DNA of 64,000 nucleotides from PWXP01 sp040772845 (GCA_040772845.1 JAXGXG010000001.1:5270001-5334000), one strand, 5' to 3'; shown: positions 43,278 through 52,496, counted from the first letter of the stretch. Program-made: numbers and translations. The notes: a model not told the origin generated them from the sequence alone.

Positions 43278-43544
43278 ATGACGACGACCACTGAAAACCC
43301 GGATTCATGGACGAAGGTCGCGCGGACATTTCCCGAAAAGGATCGGGGGCCTTCTCGTTGGCAATGGCGCTGGCATCGCGTTGTGGCCGCGATTCCAGTA
43401 CCGGTTGCTCTACAAAATGGCGCAGGATGCTACGAAGCGGAAACGATCAACTTGCTGCGAGAAGTTGAAGAACGGGCAGACGCCGGCGACCTCGCGTGGC
43501 TGCGACGTCATGGCAAAGTGTACGAAGCTATTGGGGCGCCTTGA
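43278..43544 (+). CDS. hypothetical small protein
   Basis: An 88-residue protein starting 27 bases after the companion gene. It is rich in Trp/Arg in the first half (SRWQWRWHRVVAAIPVP) and Glu/Arg helical in the second (LLREVEERADAGDLAWLRRHG). No family was recognised and no good ribosome binding site is visible. Its position right after the attC-like repeat fits a cassette gene. It may also be spurious. Confidence 0.4.
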   Translation: MTTTTENPDSWTKVARTFPEKDRGPSRWQWRWHRVVAAIPVPVALQNGAGCYEAETINLLREVEERADAGDLAWLRRHGKVYEAIGAP

Positions 43545-43589
43545 TCGCTGCCGTCTCGCGAATGCTCGCGAACTACACGGCGAATGGGC

Positions 43590-44738
43590 TCAGCCTTGAT
43601 GGACGACGGTTCCCTTCCAGAAGACGGCGCGCGCCTTGCCGAAATCGCGGGAGAAGATGGCAACATCCGCCGATTTGCCCGGTTCCAAACTGCCGGTTTG
43701 CCGACTGAGGCCCAGCATGTCGGCCGGGTTGAGCGAGGCCATGCGCACCGCCTCGTGCACCGGGGCTCCGGTGTATTGTATGAACCGTTTCATCCCGTCG
43801 TTAAGCAAGCAGCGGCTGCCGATGAGCGTGCCCTCGTCGGCGTAGTACACCCCTTGCTCGGTGCTGCGAACCTTCCGATTCATGTAGTCGTAGACGCCCG
43901 GCTTCGCGCCGGCGGAAACCACAGCGTCGGAGATGAGCACGATCCGGTCCGCCGGCTTGGCCTTCCAGGTGAGGCGCAGCAATTCCGGGGCGACGTGCGT
44001 GCCGTCGGGATTCAATTCGGTATGGACGCGGTGCTGGTTGATCGCGAACGCCGCCAGTCCAGGTTCGCGATGGTCCAGGCCGCGCATCGCGTTGTACAGG
44101 TGCGTGCAGCCGAACCGGCCATGTTTGCACACGGCCGCCCCCTCCGCGGCCGTCGCCATGCTATGGCCCACGCATGGAAGGATTCCCAGCTTTCGCATCG
44201 CCTTGGGCAACTCGGCCGCGCCGGCCAGCTCCGGAGCGAACGTCATCATGCGAATCCGGCCGCCTGCCAGATCCTGGAGTTCTCGCAAATAGGCCAGGTC
44301 GACCGGCCGGATGTACGCCGGCTGCACGCCGCCGCGTTTCTCCAGGCTGATGAACGGCCCTTCCACATACAGGCCGACTGCGTGGTCGGCGTGCGCGGCG
44401 CCGTCCAGCAGGTTTGCCACGTGCGCGATCACGGTCGGATCCGCCATCATGGTTGGCAGATAGCGGACAATGCCGCGCGCGAGCAGCGTGGCTTCAAACT
44501 GTCCGAGCCCTTCCTGCGTACACGACTCCCAGCCCACCATGCCTGCCCCGTGGATATGCACGTCCATGAGCCCCGGAGCCACATATCCGGCCTTTGCGTC
44601 GAACTCCGCAGCGCCGCGCGGTGTCTTCTTCGCCTTGCCGGCGTAGGCGATGCGGCCGCCGGCCATGAGAACCGTTCCGTTCGGGATGGTTCGGTCGGGC
44701 AGAACGACTTCGCCGTTCTGGATGCAGGTGGTGTCCAT
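43590..44738 (-). CDS. nagA: N-acetylglucosamine-6-phosphate deacetylase
   Basis: A 382-residue amidohydrolase converting GlcNAc-6-phosphate to glucosamine-6-phosphate in amino-sugar recycling and catabolism. Motifs in order: metal site 'GLMDVHIHGAG', 'GLYVEGPFISLEKRGG' (metal Glu), 'CVGHSMATAAEG' and 'GCTHLYNAMRGLDHREPG' (metal His residues), and the catalytic Asp in 'IVLISDAVVSAG'. The length and C-terminal beta region ('GSLEPGKSADVAIFSRDF') are normal. It is downstream of a glycosyltransferase gene on the same strand with a 47-base gap, suggesting a shared transcript. The proximity to the GH123-like gene at the left edge is not close enough to link them. Confidence 0.9.
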   Translation of the reverse strand: MDTTCIQNGEVVLPDRTIPNGTVLMAGGRIAYAGKAKKTPRGAAEFDAKAGYVAPGLMDVHIHGAGMVGWESCTQEGLGQFEATLLARGIVRYLPTMMADPTVIAHVANLLDGAAHADHAVGLYVEGPFISLEKRGGVQPAYIRPVDLAYLRELQDLAGGRIRMMTFAPELAGAAELPKAMRKLGILPCVGHSMATAAEGAAVCKHGRFGCTHLYNAMRGLDHREPGLAAFAINQHRVHTELNPDGTHVAPELLRLTWKAKPADRIVLISDAVVSAGAKPGVYDYMNRKVRSTEQGVYYADEGTLIGSRCLLNDGMKRFIQYTGAPVHEAVRMASLNPADMLGLSRQTGSLEPGKSADVAIFSRDFGKARAVFWKGTVVHQG

Positions 44739-44785
44739 GGGCTGATATCGGGCGGTGCTTTGCGGCCAGGGGAGACAGGCGTACT

Positions 44786-45925
44786 TCAGGAACGAGTGTC
44801 TTCCGCCAATAGAACGGGGCGGCCGAGCGCCCGTTCATAAGCCTCGCACGTAATGCGTGCGGCCGTTTCCCAGGTCAGATAGTGGCGAACATGCTCCGCC
44901 AGGATGGGGCTGCGCCCCTGCTCAATAGCCGCGGAAACCGCACGGCGAATGCCGTCGATATCGTCCGGCCGGACGTAGTGCGCCAGATTGCCGAAATACT
45001 CTTCCGCGCAACCTCCTTCGGGCAGGACGAGCGGCGTGCCGGACATGGACGCTTCCAGGGCCGCCAAGCCTGGCGTCTCGAACCAACTGCACATGGCCAG
45101 GCATTGGCTGGCGGTGTAGGCGCTGGCCAGCAGTGGGTCTCCGTGATCGAGACGGGGGACAAAGATCACGTCTTTGCCGCCGGTCCGGCGGCATGCGTCG
45201 AAGTACGACTCGTATCCCGGGGCGACGTCACCCAGCACGACGACCGGGATCCCTGTGCCTTGCATGGCGCGCAACAGGGCGATCTGGTTCTTGCGAGGTT
45301 CGATCCGTCCGACACACAGGACGAAATCATCGGTACCGACCAGGTCGCGGAAGGGTTGCGGATCGGCCTCGGCGAATCGCGGATCGGCCCCCTTCGGGAC
45401 AATGTGAATCTGTTGGTTCGGCACGCCGAACAACTGGGACAACTGCTTGGCCTCGGCGTGCGAGTTGGGCAGGAGCAGGTCGACCGAATGGTACAGTTTG
45501 CGTCGCCAGGACGGCATCCAGGAGCACGTGGTTTGCGCCAGACTCGCCGCCTGCCGCTTGAAACGAGCGGACCACGTCGCCCGCTTGCCGTTGTCGGGCC
45601 CGAGCCAGGCGGCCGTCGAGAGCACGACGGCAACCCCCTGGCGCCGCGCGGCCTGGATGAGCGGCTGATGCTCCGGCAAACTGCCGAACAGGTGCAGACA
45701 ATGGCATTCTGCCAGCGGATCTTCCCAGGGACGCCAGAGACTTGCCTGGACCTCCAGCACACGCAGGGCAGACGCGAGCGATTGCATATGGACCTCGCCG
45801 CCTCCGGGAGACTCCAACGCGGTGAGCCTGCCGGCAAGAAAAATGCGAGGCCGATCGACGTGCCGGACGGGGCGGATTGTCTTGGCGTAAACGGGCGCCT
45901 TCAAATCGAGTGTTGGGATTTGCAT
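44786..45925 (-). CDS. GT4-type glycosyltransferase
   Basis: A 379-residue GT-B glycosyltransferase. The donor-binding C-terminal domain contains 'DDFVLCVGRIEPRKNQIALLRAM', 'IPVVVLGDVAPGYESYFDACR' and 'CSWFETPGLAALEASMSGTPLVLP', where the acidic residue of the usual EGFGxxxxE appears as 'ETPGLAALE'. The N-terminal domain has 'SPGGGEVHMQSLASALR', an acceptor-side loop found in GT4 proteins. It probably transfers a sugar from a nucleotide donor in cell-envelope or exopolysaccharide synthesis. It lies between a deacetylase-like gene and nagA, all on the minus strand. Confidence 0.82.
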   Translation of the reverse strand: MQIPTLDLKAPVYAKTIRPVRHVDRPRIFLAGRLTALESPGGGEVHMQSLASALRVLEVQASLWRPWEDPLAECHCLHLFGSLPEHQPLIQAARRQGVAVVLSTAAWLGPDNGKRATWSARFKRQAASLAQTTCSWMPSWRRKLYHSVDLLLPNSHAEAKQLSQLFGVPNQQIHIVPKGADPRFAEADPQPFRDLVGTDDFVLCVGRIEPRKNQIALLRAMQGTGIPVVVLGDVAPGYESYFDACRRTGGKDVIFVPRLDHGDPLLASAYTASQCLAMCSWFETPGLAALEASMSGTPLVLPEGGCAEEYFGNLAHYVRPDDIDGIRRAVSAAIEQGRSPILAEHVRHYLTWETAARITCEAYERALGRPVLLAEDTRS

Positions 45926-45997
45926 GGTATGTCATACTCCCGTTCAGGTTGTTCCGAATGACGCGACGGACCGAAGTCCGGAGATGATTCGATTGTT

Positions 45998-47443
45998 TCA
46001 GGCGCCCAGGCTTCGCAAGGTTCGCGCGACCCAGCGCCGCAAGGTATTGTCGTTTGTTTCTTCAGGGGTTCCCGCCGGCTGCGTTTCGAGCAGGCGTCGC
46101 ATGTGATGCCGCAGGCCGTGTGGGCCATCGATCCGCATGGGCTGGACGGTGGGTCGGCGGGTGCGATTCTCATAAGCCACGGCTCCGGGCGAGAATCGCG
46201 TCGTCTTCCCGGCAAGCGGAATTCGCGCGACCCGGGCGCCTCGCCAATACTCAATGGCCACCGGCCAGCGGCGCGTCACGCCGTCGGCCAGGATGGCGAA
46301 CTGGTCGCCCTGCGTCTCCACTTTCAGGCGGATCATGGCCCGTGCGCGCCACCAGTCGGCAAAACCGGCCAGCGTGGTCGGCCATACGGCGGCAAAGCTG
46401 TCTGCCGTATCGAATACGGCGCGGACCACCTGCGGATAACGGCCAAGGCAACCTGCCGAACACCCGGAGAAGAACACCGGTTCCCCCGAATGGTATTTGG
46501 CTCGCGCCGACTGCCGGAAGTAGTCGACCGCTGCGTGAACCGCCTGCTGTGCCGCGGCCGCGCGGCGGACGCCCTCTCCGGTCACATTCGCCAGGAAGAG
46601 CCGGAGGGATACGGGATGCGCCGGTATCTGAAGGACGGAGCTACCAGGGGGAAAGAACGGCCAGTCGTCGTAGGACATACGAATTTCGCTGCTATGGCCA
46701 AGGGCCAGCCGCTCTACGGCCCCGGCCCACGCACGCGTGAAATGCCCGCCAGGCGCCGACGCCCCGGAAGGCGTCAACCCGCCGTGATGCAGCAGTTCCA
46801 TTCCTCGCGCCAAGTTCTCGTAGTTCTCCTGCTCCGAGCGATAGATATGAGGCCGATAGCCGCGGACGCCGACGTCGAAGCCGTGCATTCGCCGCAGGAT
46901 GTCCGGGCATTGCTCGCAGGCCATGCCGCTGAGGTGATGACTCGTCGCGTCTCGGCGATCTTCCACGGCCGCCATCAGGCTGCGAAAGTCCTCCTGCTGA
47001 TAACAGTCGTGATCGATCCGCAGGTTGACGGCGCTGCGATAGGGGAACGGATACGGCGCGATATTGATCCATATCCCGCCGGCCTGCTCGATCTGCTCGC
47101 GCAATCGATCCATGATCCGCCGGCGCATCCGCCGCCGGTCCGTCCGGGCAATGCGTTCTGAAAGGTGCAATCCCGTGACTTCCCAGCTTGCCTCCACAAC
47201 CTGCTCGTCAAGCAGGGCATCGAACGGATCGGCCTGGAATCCGCGGCGAATGGGCTCGATATCGAGAGGCACCTGCCAGGCAGCCAAAGGGCGTTGGGGG
47301 CCTTTCCGGCCGTCAAAGAGCACAAAGCGTCCCTCGGGCCGTTCCCCGCGCGGACATGCGGGAACCCCTTCCTGCGCGAGCGCGAGGATCAGACCGGGTG
47401 GAACACGATCGAGTTCCAGAGGGAATAGCGGAAACGGATTCAT
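45998..47443 (-). CDS. hypothetical protein, divergent polysaccharide-deacetylase-like
   Basis: A 481-residue cytoplasmic or peripheral protein (no signal peptide). Residues about 120-330 recall a NodB/CE4 barrel: 'VNLRIDHDCYQ' at the position of the metal-binding Asp pair, 'GYRPHIYRSEQENYENLARGMELLHHGG', and 'SGASAPGGHFTRAWAGAVE' in the place of the 'RxPxG' motif. The residues are not canonical, so this is a structural guess. The C-terminal part has beta-rich 'GDQFAILADGVTRRWPVAIEYWRGARVARIPLAG'. It is encoded just before a GT4 enzyme and nagA, which suggests a glycan-modifying role. The start at 47443 (MNPFPLFPLELDRVP) was chosen over 47572 because the upstream codons are Arg/Ala-rich noise. 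Confidence 0.5.
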   Translation of the reverse strand: MNPFPLFPLELDRVPPGLILALAQEGVPACPRGERPEGRFVLFDGRKGPQRPLAAWQVPLDIEPIRRGFQADPFDALLDEQVVEASWEVTGLHLSERIARTDRRRMRRRIMDRLREQIEQAGGIWINIAPYPFPYRSAVNLRIDHDCYQQEDFRSLMAAVEDRRDATSHHLSGMACEQCPDILRRMHGFDVGVRGYRPHIYRSEQENYENLARGMELLHHGGLTPSGASAPGGHFTRAWAGAVERLALGHSSEIRMSYDDWPFFPPGSSVLQIPAHPVSLRLFLANVTGEGVRRAAAAQQAVHAAVDYFRQSARAKYHSGEPVFFSGCSAGCLGRYPQVVRAVFDTADSFAAVWPTTLAGFADWWRARAMIRLKVETQGDQFAILADGVTRRWPVAIEYWRGARVARIPLAGKTTRFSPGAVAYENRTRRPTVQPMRIDGPHGLRHHMRRLLETQPAGTPEETNDNTLRRWVARTLRSLGA

Positions 47444-47656
47444 GAAAGCAACCCAGGCATCCTGCCTGACGGGGCCCTGCGGGCCGAGAGCTTGCGCACC
47501 GCGCCGCAATCCTGCGGCGGCCATCCGGTACTTTGGGCGGTACACAATACGATCAACCGTCGCTGCGGTCAATACGACAATGCGCAGAAGGGAGGATGCG
47601 GAAGCCGCGCGGTCTGTAAAAGCTGCGCAGTGTGCGCTCGCCGCCGGCCCCGCCTG

Positions 47657-49018
47657 CTAGATCTGGTTGAACAGCAGGCACAGGACGTCGAGGGCTTGGA
47701 TGGCGCGAGTGGGGTTTCGGACGGCCCCGGATTCGGCGCCGTTCTGCCACAGGGTCATTGCATAGCGAAGATACTGCTCGCGCGATTCGACCAGCATTTC
47801 CTCGCCCAATTCGGCGACCAGTTGCGGCCAGAATTCACGGAGCGCCTCTGCGGCATCGATTTCGCCATTGATCGCGTCGAAGACCAGGTCATCGAGGTGT
47901 TCCAGTTTCTCGACGACTTCCGGAGAATCCGAATGGAGGATGGTGGATGGCGCCGCAGGCCGGGTTGCCGCAACACCGCCGGTAGCACCGCTCTTCTGGA
48001 ATTGCCGATGCGCCGCGTGCGCACGCTGCAATCCATGCGGTTCCGTCGGCGGTGAGGAGGACTCGGTGCTTACGGCAGGTTCACCGTCGGACTCGGCAGA
48101 TTCGGGTTCTCCGCCGCGGAGTTCGGAGGCATCGACCTCTTCCAGGAGCTGCAGCCCCAGTGCATGCAGGTCGTCGGTGGTGAACTCGGTGTGCCTTTTG
48201 GCGAACTCGGCAGCCAACAGAGACGTGCGTCGCGTTGCCAAGACGCGGCCGACGAATCGGGGCCAGCCGTCCAGCGGCAGAGTGGGCATTGGATTGGATA
48301 CGGTGAAATCGAGCAGCGTCACGCGAGCGCATTGCGAAATCCACCGGTGTTCTGCCGGATCGCTGGAAAGCCCGAGCACGCGGAACGGGCGTCGCGATGA
48401 GTGTTTCAGACCGGTCGAAAACGGGTATTCCGGACGAACGTGCGGCGGCAGGCAGTTGAGCAATCCGGCAATCAGATCGGCATTCCATTCGTCTGCGGCG
48501 ACCGCCAGGCATTCGGAGTCCATCGCCGCCTGGATGAATTGGGCCAAACGGTCGGCGCCAAATTGGGCGGTAATGCGAGCGAGCAGGTTCTGTTCGACCG
48601 GAGTCGCGCCGCCTACAAGCATGATCGCAGGAAGGCATGACGGCACCGGATCGAACACTTGGAACATTCCGCCGGCCATTGCTGCCCGAACGACCGCGAA
48701 GGCATTGTTGGCAAATCGTTGCAAAACTTCGGGCGGGAGGATCAGGCTTTGGGTGTAGACGCGATGCCCGCCGCGACCACTGTACTCGAAACCGGCAGAC
48801 ACGGTGCGTGAAACACAATAGGCGCCGCTGGGCAACGGGTGGAAATTGATGCTGGCGGCATCGGGGCCAAGGTCGAGCAACGAGTCGTGCGAGGGCCCCC
48901 AAACGGCGAGTTCGCGCGCATCGTCCTCGGCAAGCCCCGGACTCCGGCCTATCAACTGGTAGCCCGTTGCGCGGTGGGTAGGCGCCGAGGTAAATACCGC
49001 TTGTTCAATCATTGCCAT
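47657..49018 (-). CDS. GAP1-N2-like protein of a GTPase-associated system
   Basis: A 453-residue protein. The N-terminal ~120 residues match what I remember of the GAP1-N2 domain (GTPase-associated protein 1): 'IEQAVFTSAPTHRATGYQLIGRSPGLAEDD', 'SINFHPLPSGAYCVSRTVSAGFEYSGRGGHRVYTQSLIL'. A middle helical part (about 120-300) follows, then a Ser/Glu/Pro-rich linker (about 300-360) and a C-terminal helical domain ('VVEKLEHLDDLVFDAINGEIDAAEALREFWP'). In the known systems GAP1 is thought to be an effector or regulator controlled by a GTPase in a biological-conflict role. It is the last gene of the operon with a GTPase, a formylglycine-generating-enzyme-like protein and a coiled-coil protein. Confidence 0.72.
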   Translation of the reverse strand: MAMIEQAVFTSAPTHRATGYQLIGRSPGLAEDDARELAVWGPSHDSLLDLGPDAASINFHPLPSGAYCVSRTVSAGFEYSGRGGHRVYTQSLILPPEVLQRFANNAFAVVRAAMAGGMFQVFDPVPSCLPAIMLVGGATPVEQNLLARITAQFGADRLAQFIQAAMDSECLAVAADEWNADLIAGLLNCLPPHVRPEYPFSTGLKHSSRRPFRVLGLSSDPAEHRWISQCARVTLLDFTVSNPMPTLPLDGWPRFVGRVLATRRTSLLAAEFAKRHTEFTTDDLHALGLQLLEEVDASELRGGEPESAESDGEPAVSTESSSPPTEPHGLQRAHAAHRQFQKSGATGGVAATRPAAPSTILHSDSPEVVEKLEHLDDLVFDAINGEIDAAEALREFWPQLVAELGEEMLVESREQYLRYAMTLWQNGAESGAVRNPTRAIQALDVLCLLFNQI

Positions 49019-49155
49019 ACGTTACGACCATTTTCCAAACGTCTCCCGCACCCCCCTCTTCCGGAGGACATTGCAGCCAAGTACTCGTCTTCAACAATAG
49101 CACGGTGCAGCGGGAAAGGAGTTCAATTGGTAGTGATACTATCGCATAAATACAT

Positions 49156-50064
49156 TCACTGGAGTCCCTCCAGCAGCCATACAAACGGTTCCATCACGCC
49201 ATGCGGCTCGACCCGAAGTGGCGCCAGAACGCGGCCTTCGGTTGCCGAATGGAATGTCGCGCACGCACCGGCGACGCCGGATGCGAAGAAAGCATGGCAG
49301 GGAAACCGCTCTCGACATTGTTGCCAGAGCCCCGGCGTGTGATGCCGAGCGAAGGTGGCGGGATTCTCGCGGCACGCATCGCTCTGATCGGCTTTCGTGA
49401 AGACGACGGCGATCGGACGCCGCGTCCAGTTGGGCCGGCTGGGATCGACCAATTCACTGAGGTAACTGAGCAGTTTCATGGCGAAATAGTCTTCCTGTTG
49501 CGAGCCGGACTCGGCCCGCACCGCATCTACCAGGATGATGGCCCCCGCGCATTTCTTCAGGAACGAACCGATCACACGGTAGCTGTGCGGATGATCCACC
49601 TCCTCGAAGATGGCCTCGCCTGCCATGTCGGGCATGATCAGTTCGAGCGGCTGCTTCTGTTTCGATTTCAAGATCTGGCAATGGACCCAATTCCAGCGGT
49701 CGGGTTCGTTGGGCGTTTTGGCCGGGAAGCGGCACGAGGCGAGCGCCATGATCGTCGATTGCTGCAAGGTAATGGAGAACGCCCCGCGCGCCAGCACCTT
49801 CGGTTGATCGGGCTGATGCGAGAGCAGGTCCATCAACATGCCGAGGTAGACCGTTTTCCCGGCGCCTCCGGCGCCGACGGTTGCGATCATGCGAGGAGCG
49901 GTATCGTGAACGGCCGCCTGATGCGCCAGCGCCATGGGCGCGTGACAGCGCGTGCACGATTCTGCATCCAGCGTGTTGTCGGTTTCGCAAACATAGCAGG
50001 GGATGGGCAGGGCATACTGGGCCAATCGCGATGACTGCAAAGGTTGGATCGTCGGAGTAATCAT
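49156..50064 (-). CDS. zinc-ribbon TRAFAC-like GTPase of the GAP1 system
   Basis: A 302-residue protein. A zinc ribbon is formed by C23/C26 (IPCYVC) and C37/C40 (SCTRC). The P-loop GAGGAGKT lies at residues 64-71, with 'YLGMLMDLL' after it. The G3-like motif is 'LIMPDMAGEAIFEE' (DxAG), and the G4-like motif is 'IAVVFTKADQSD' (TKAD). This is the arrangement of the DO-GTPase/TRAFAC clade proteins found with GAP1. The start at 50064 overlaps the stop of the upstream gene (ATGA), so translation is coupled. It is probably the nucleotide switch of the system; the zinc ribbon may contact a partner. Confidence 0.78.
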   Translation of the reverse strand: MITPTIQPLQSSRLAQYALPIPCYVCETDNTLDAESCTRCHAPMALAHQAAVHDTAPRMIATVGAGGAGKTVYLGMLMDLLSHQPDQPKVLARGAFSITLQQSTIMALASCRFPAKTPNEPDRWNWVHCQILKSKQKQPLELIMPDMAGEAIFEEVDHPHSYRVIGSFLKKCAGAIILVDAVRAESGSQQEDYFAMKLLSYLSELVDPSRPNWTRRPIAVVFTKADQSDACRENPATFARHHTPGLWQQCRERFPCHAFFASGVAGACATFHSATEGRVLAPLRVEPHGVMEPFVWLLEGLQ

Positions 50065-51338
50065 ACGTGGGTTTCACCGGCTGGTTGAGCCGATATGCTT
50101 GGGACCGATGCGGCCTCGGCCACCGGTGCACTCCGGTCCGAGGCTGTCCTGTCAGCGGCCGCGGCAGGACGGGTGAAGACAAGATCGCACAGACCGACGG
50201 CGCAGCGAAAGCCGATGTTGTGTTTTCGTCGCAAGGGCGATTCGCCGCTCTGGAACTGGCAGGTTGCCTGGAGATCGAAATAGGTGTCGAAGGCGCCGCC
50301 GCGGATGCTTTTCATGGGTTCGGCGGGCGCCAGACGGCCGTCGGGGGTGTCCAGGCCGCGATACGGACTGCTGGTCCATTCCCAGGTGTTTCCGATCAAC
50401 TGGTGTACCCCGCCGACACTGACGCCTTCTGCGAATTCATGCACGGAGACAATCCGTTCGGGACCGGAGCCCCACAAGTTGGCCTTGTTGCGGTCCATAC
50501 TGTCGCCCCACGGATATCGGCGTTGGCCGTGGGCGGCCGCAGCGTCCGGAAGGGGCCACGCGCCTGCCTTCACCCACTCGGCGTCGGTGGGCAGTCGTTT
50601 TCCGATCCACCGGGCGTAGGCTGCGGCCTCGTACCAGGTGATGCCAACGACCGGATGATCCTCTTCGCCCTCGAGATACACGCCGTCCATCCAATAGCGC
50701 GGGCCCGGTTTGCCGGTCCGATCTCGCATGTCGAGCACGGCCGTCCATATCGAGGCATCCCAGAGCGATACCTGTTCGTAGCCGCCCGCGGCAACAAACT
50801 CGTAGAACTGGCTGTTGGTTACTGGGTAACGATCGAGGAACAGCGGCGATACTTGCAGCACGCGCTGCCGATCCGGCAGCGCATCCATCGGTTCCTCATC
50901 CGCATCGGTCTCAAAGACGTTGGAAGTGAGCACCACCGCACCTTCCGGCACCAACGCCATGCCCGTATCGAGCGCCGTCAGCGCCTGGCGAAACTGACGC
51001 TCGGCCAGGTCGCCTGCAATCTGCGGGCGTAGCAGCAGGGCGAATCGTCCCTGGGCCAGCATCTCGTCAATCAACGCGTTCCGATCATTCGGATCGGCGG
51101 AAGGAGAACGGCGGCGGGGTTGCGCCGGACGGCACGACGGCTCCGAGGGTTCAGGCTGCCTGTCGGGCGGTTTCTGACCGGCGGGACGCTGCCAATAGGT
51201 CACACGCGCCAGCACGTATCCCAACCCGGCAAAACCTGCAAATCCGTGCGGTCCCGACGTCCATCCTCCCAATGCCAAACAGATCAACGAAAGACCAAGA
51301 ATCACTGCCGGCGCCGCTAGACTTCGTGCATGTCTCAT
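50061..51338 (-). CDS. membrane-anchored formylglycine-generating-enzyme-like (SUMF1/FGS) protein
   Basis: A 425-residue protein. Two hydrophobic stretches lie at residues about 8-45 (PAVILGLSLICLALGGW, FAGFAGLGYVLARVTYW), then a Pro/Arg-rich linker. The FGE-sulfatase (SUMF1) domain fills about 120-400: 'ALDTGMALVPEGAVVL', 'FLDRYPVTNSQFYEFV', 'HPVVGITWYEAAAYARWIGKRLPTDAEWVKAG', 'QRRYPWGDSMDRNKANLWG', 'LIGNTWEWTSSPY', 'SIRGGAFD', 'RHNIGFRCA'-type end. The copper-binding Cys pair of true formylglycine generators is not visible, so it is likely a pseudoenzyme or a binding module, as in FGS domains of conflict systems. It is cotranscribed with the GTPase. Confidence 0.8.
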   Translation of the reverse strand: MRHARSLAAPAVILGLSLICLALGGWTSGPHGFAGFAGLGYVLARVTYWQRPAGQKPPDRQPEPSEPSCRPAQPRRRSPSADPNDRNALIDEMLAQGRFALLLRPQIAGDLAERQFRQALTALDTGMALVPEGAVVLTSNVFETDADEEPMDALPDRQRVLQVSPLFLDRYPVTNSQFYEFVAAGGYEQVSLWDASIWTAVLDMRDRTGKPGPRYWMDGVYLEGEEDHPVVGITWYEAAAYARWIGKRLPTDAEWVKAGAWPLPDAAAAHGQRRYPWGDSMDRNKANLWGSGPERIVSVHEFAEGVSVGGVHQLIGNTWEWTSSPYRGLDTPDGRLAPAEPMKSIRGGAFDTYFDLQATCQFQSGESPLRRKHNIGFRCAVGLCDLVFTRPAAAADRTASDRSAPVAEAASVPSISAQPAGETHV

Positions 51339-51453
51339 GGCGTGTTTGCCTGTCTCGGTCCAAAGAGTATAAACTCAGACACCTGTTCTGTTGATGCGTT
51401 CAAAGCAAGATGCCATTACGGCAACGACAGGGCCATCACCTTCCGGCTGCCGC

Positions 51454-51984
51454 CTAGCTCCTCTGTGTATCGCGCCTGCGAGCAACGTCTTTGCGGAGGA
51501 CTTCGAACTGCGCCATGACGGAATCGAGTACCGGATCGGGCGCCGCAGCGGCATGAACCGGTGCAGGTGTGGCATTGGTCTCGGCGTAGCTGATCTCCTC
51601 GCGATCGTTGTCGCGGTCGTCCATTCGATGGGCCATCTCCTGCAAAGCCTTGCGCAGCCGTTTGAGTTCTCCGACCCACTGGCTTTGCTGTTGCTCGGCG
51701 TCGCGTTTCTGTTGAACGAGCATTTCGCTCATTTCCGCGGCCCGATTTCGCACGACCTCAAGTTCGCGTTCCAAAGCCGAACGCTCCTGCTCCCACTGCT
51801 GTTGCTGCTGCCGTAGATTCTTCAGTTCCTCTTCTCGCGAATGGACGACGTCCGACATCGATTCCAAACGGGAGAAGACACCGTCAAAGAACTCGGCGTA
51901 GTCATCGTGGACGGCGCAGACGGCTCCGAGCGCGTTACGCACATCGATAAGGTAGTCGGGTTGGACGGCGGAATCGGCAGGCAC
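51454..51984 (-). CDS. coiled-coil protein heading the GAP1 operon
   Basis: A 176-residue protein. The N-terminal 40 residues (VQPDYLIDVRNALGAVCAVHDDYAEF) are compact. Residues about 45-125 form a long heptad coiled coil rich in Glu/Gln/Arg ('REEELKNLRQQQQQWEQERSALERELEVVRNRAAEMSEM' region), and the C-terminus is Ala/Pro-rich, then helical. No enzymatic motif is present. It is probably a scaffold or adaptor for the downstream membrane protein and GTPase. It lies 115 bases before the FGS gene on the same strand, the first gene after the long non-coding region. Its family is unknown. Confidence 0.65.
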   Translation of the reverse strand: MPADSAVQPDYLIDVRNALGAVCAVHDDYAEFFDGVFSRLESMSDVVHSREEELKNLRQQQQQWEQERSALERELEVVRNRAAEMSEMLVQQKRDAEQQQSQWVGELKRLRKALQEMAHRMDDRDNDREEISYAETNATPAPVHAAAAPDPVLDSVMAQFEVLRKDVARRRDTQRS

Positions 51985-52496
51985 GTTATCGAGTTCAGAG
52001 TTCGTGGTGCAACGTCAAAGAGGAATCGGCCTGACCGGCCAACTGCCCAACGCAACGACAAGGCGACTCGTCGGGACAGGGCCCCCTTTCTGGACAAGGC
52101 AACGCAAAACTGGCAGGGCCAAAAGAAATGTACGTCAGGAAACGCCGGTCGGCAAATTGCCCGTATCTGCCTGGGCGCGGCCCGCCCTAGAACCCGCACA
52201 ACCCCACCCCCCCTGAAAGAAGATGTGCCGACACGGCAATGCTGCGTGGCACTGCTGTGTCATTGGTGAACTTGCTACCACGAAGAACGCAAGAAATGCC
52301 GTTTCATACGGGAAAAACAGGGTTTTCGTGATGTTCACCCGCTCACTCCCCCTTTTTCTGTTTCCTCCTGTTCGTCCTCCGAACTGCGTGCGCAACCATA
52401 TCAGGGTGGGTGGTTCCGGCATGTTTGGCAGGCGCACTATGCCCATCGGCCGAACGCGACCTCTGAGGGCCATGTTATCGTACATCGCTACGTGCC

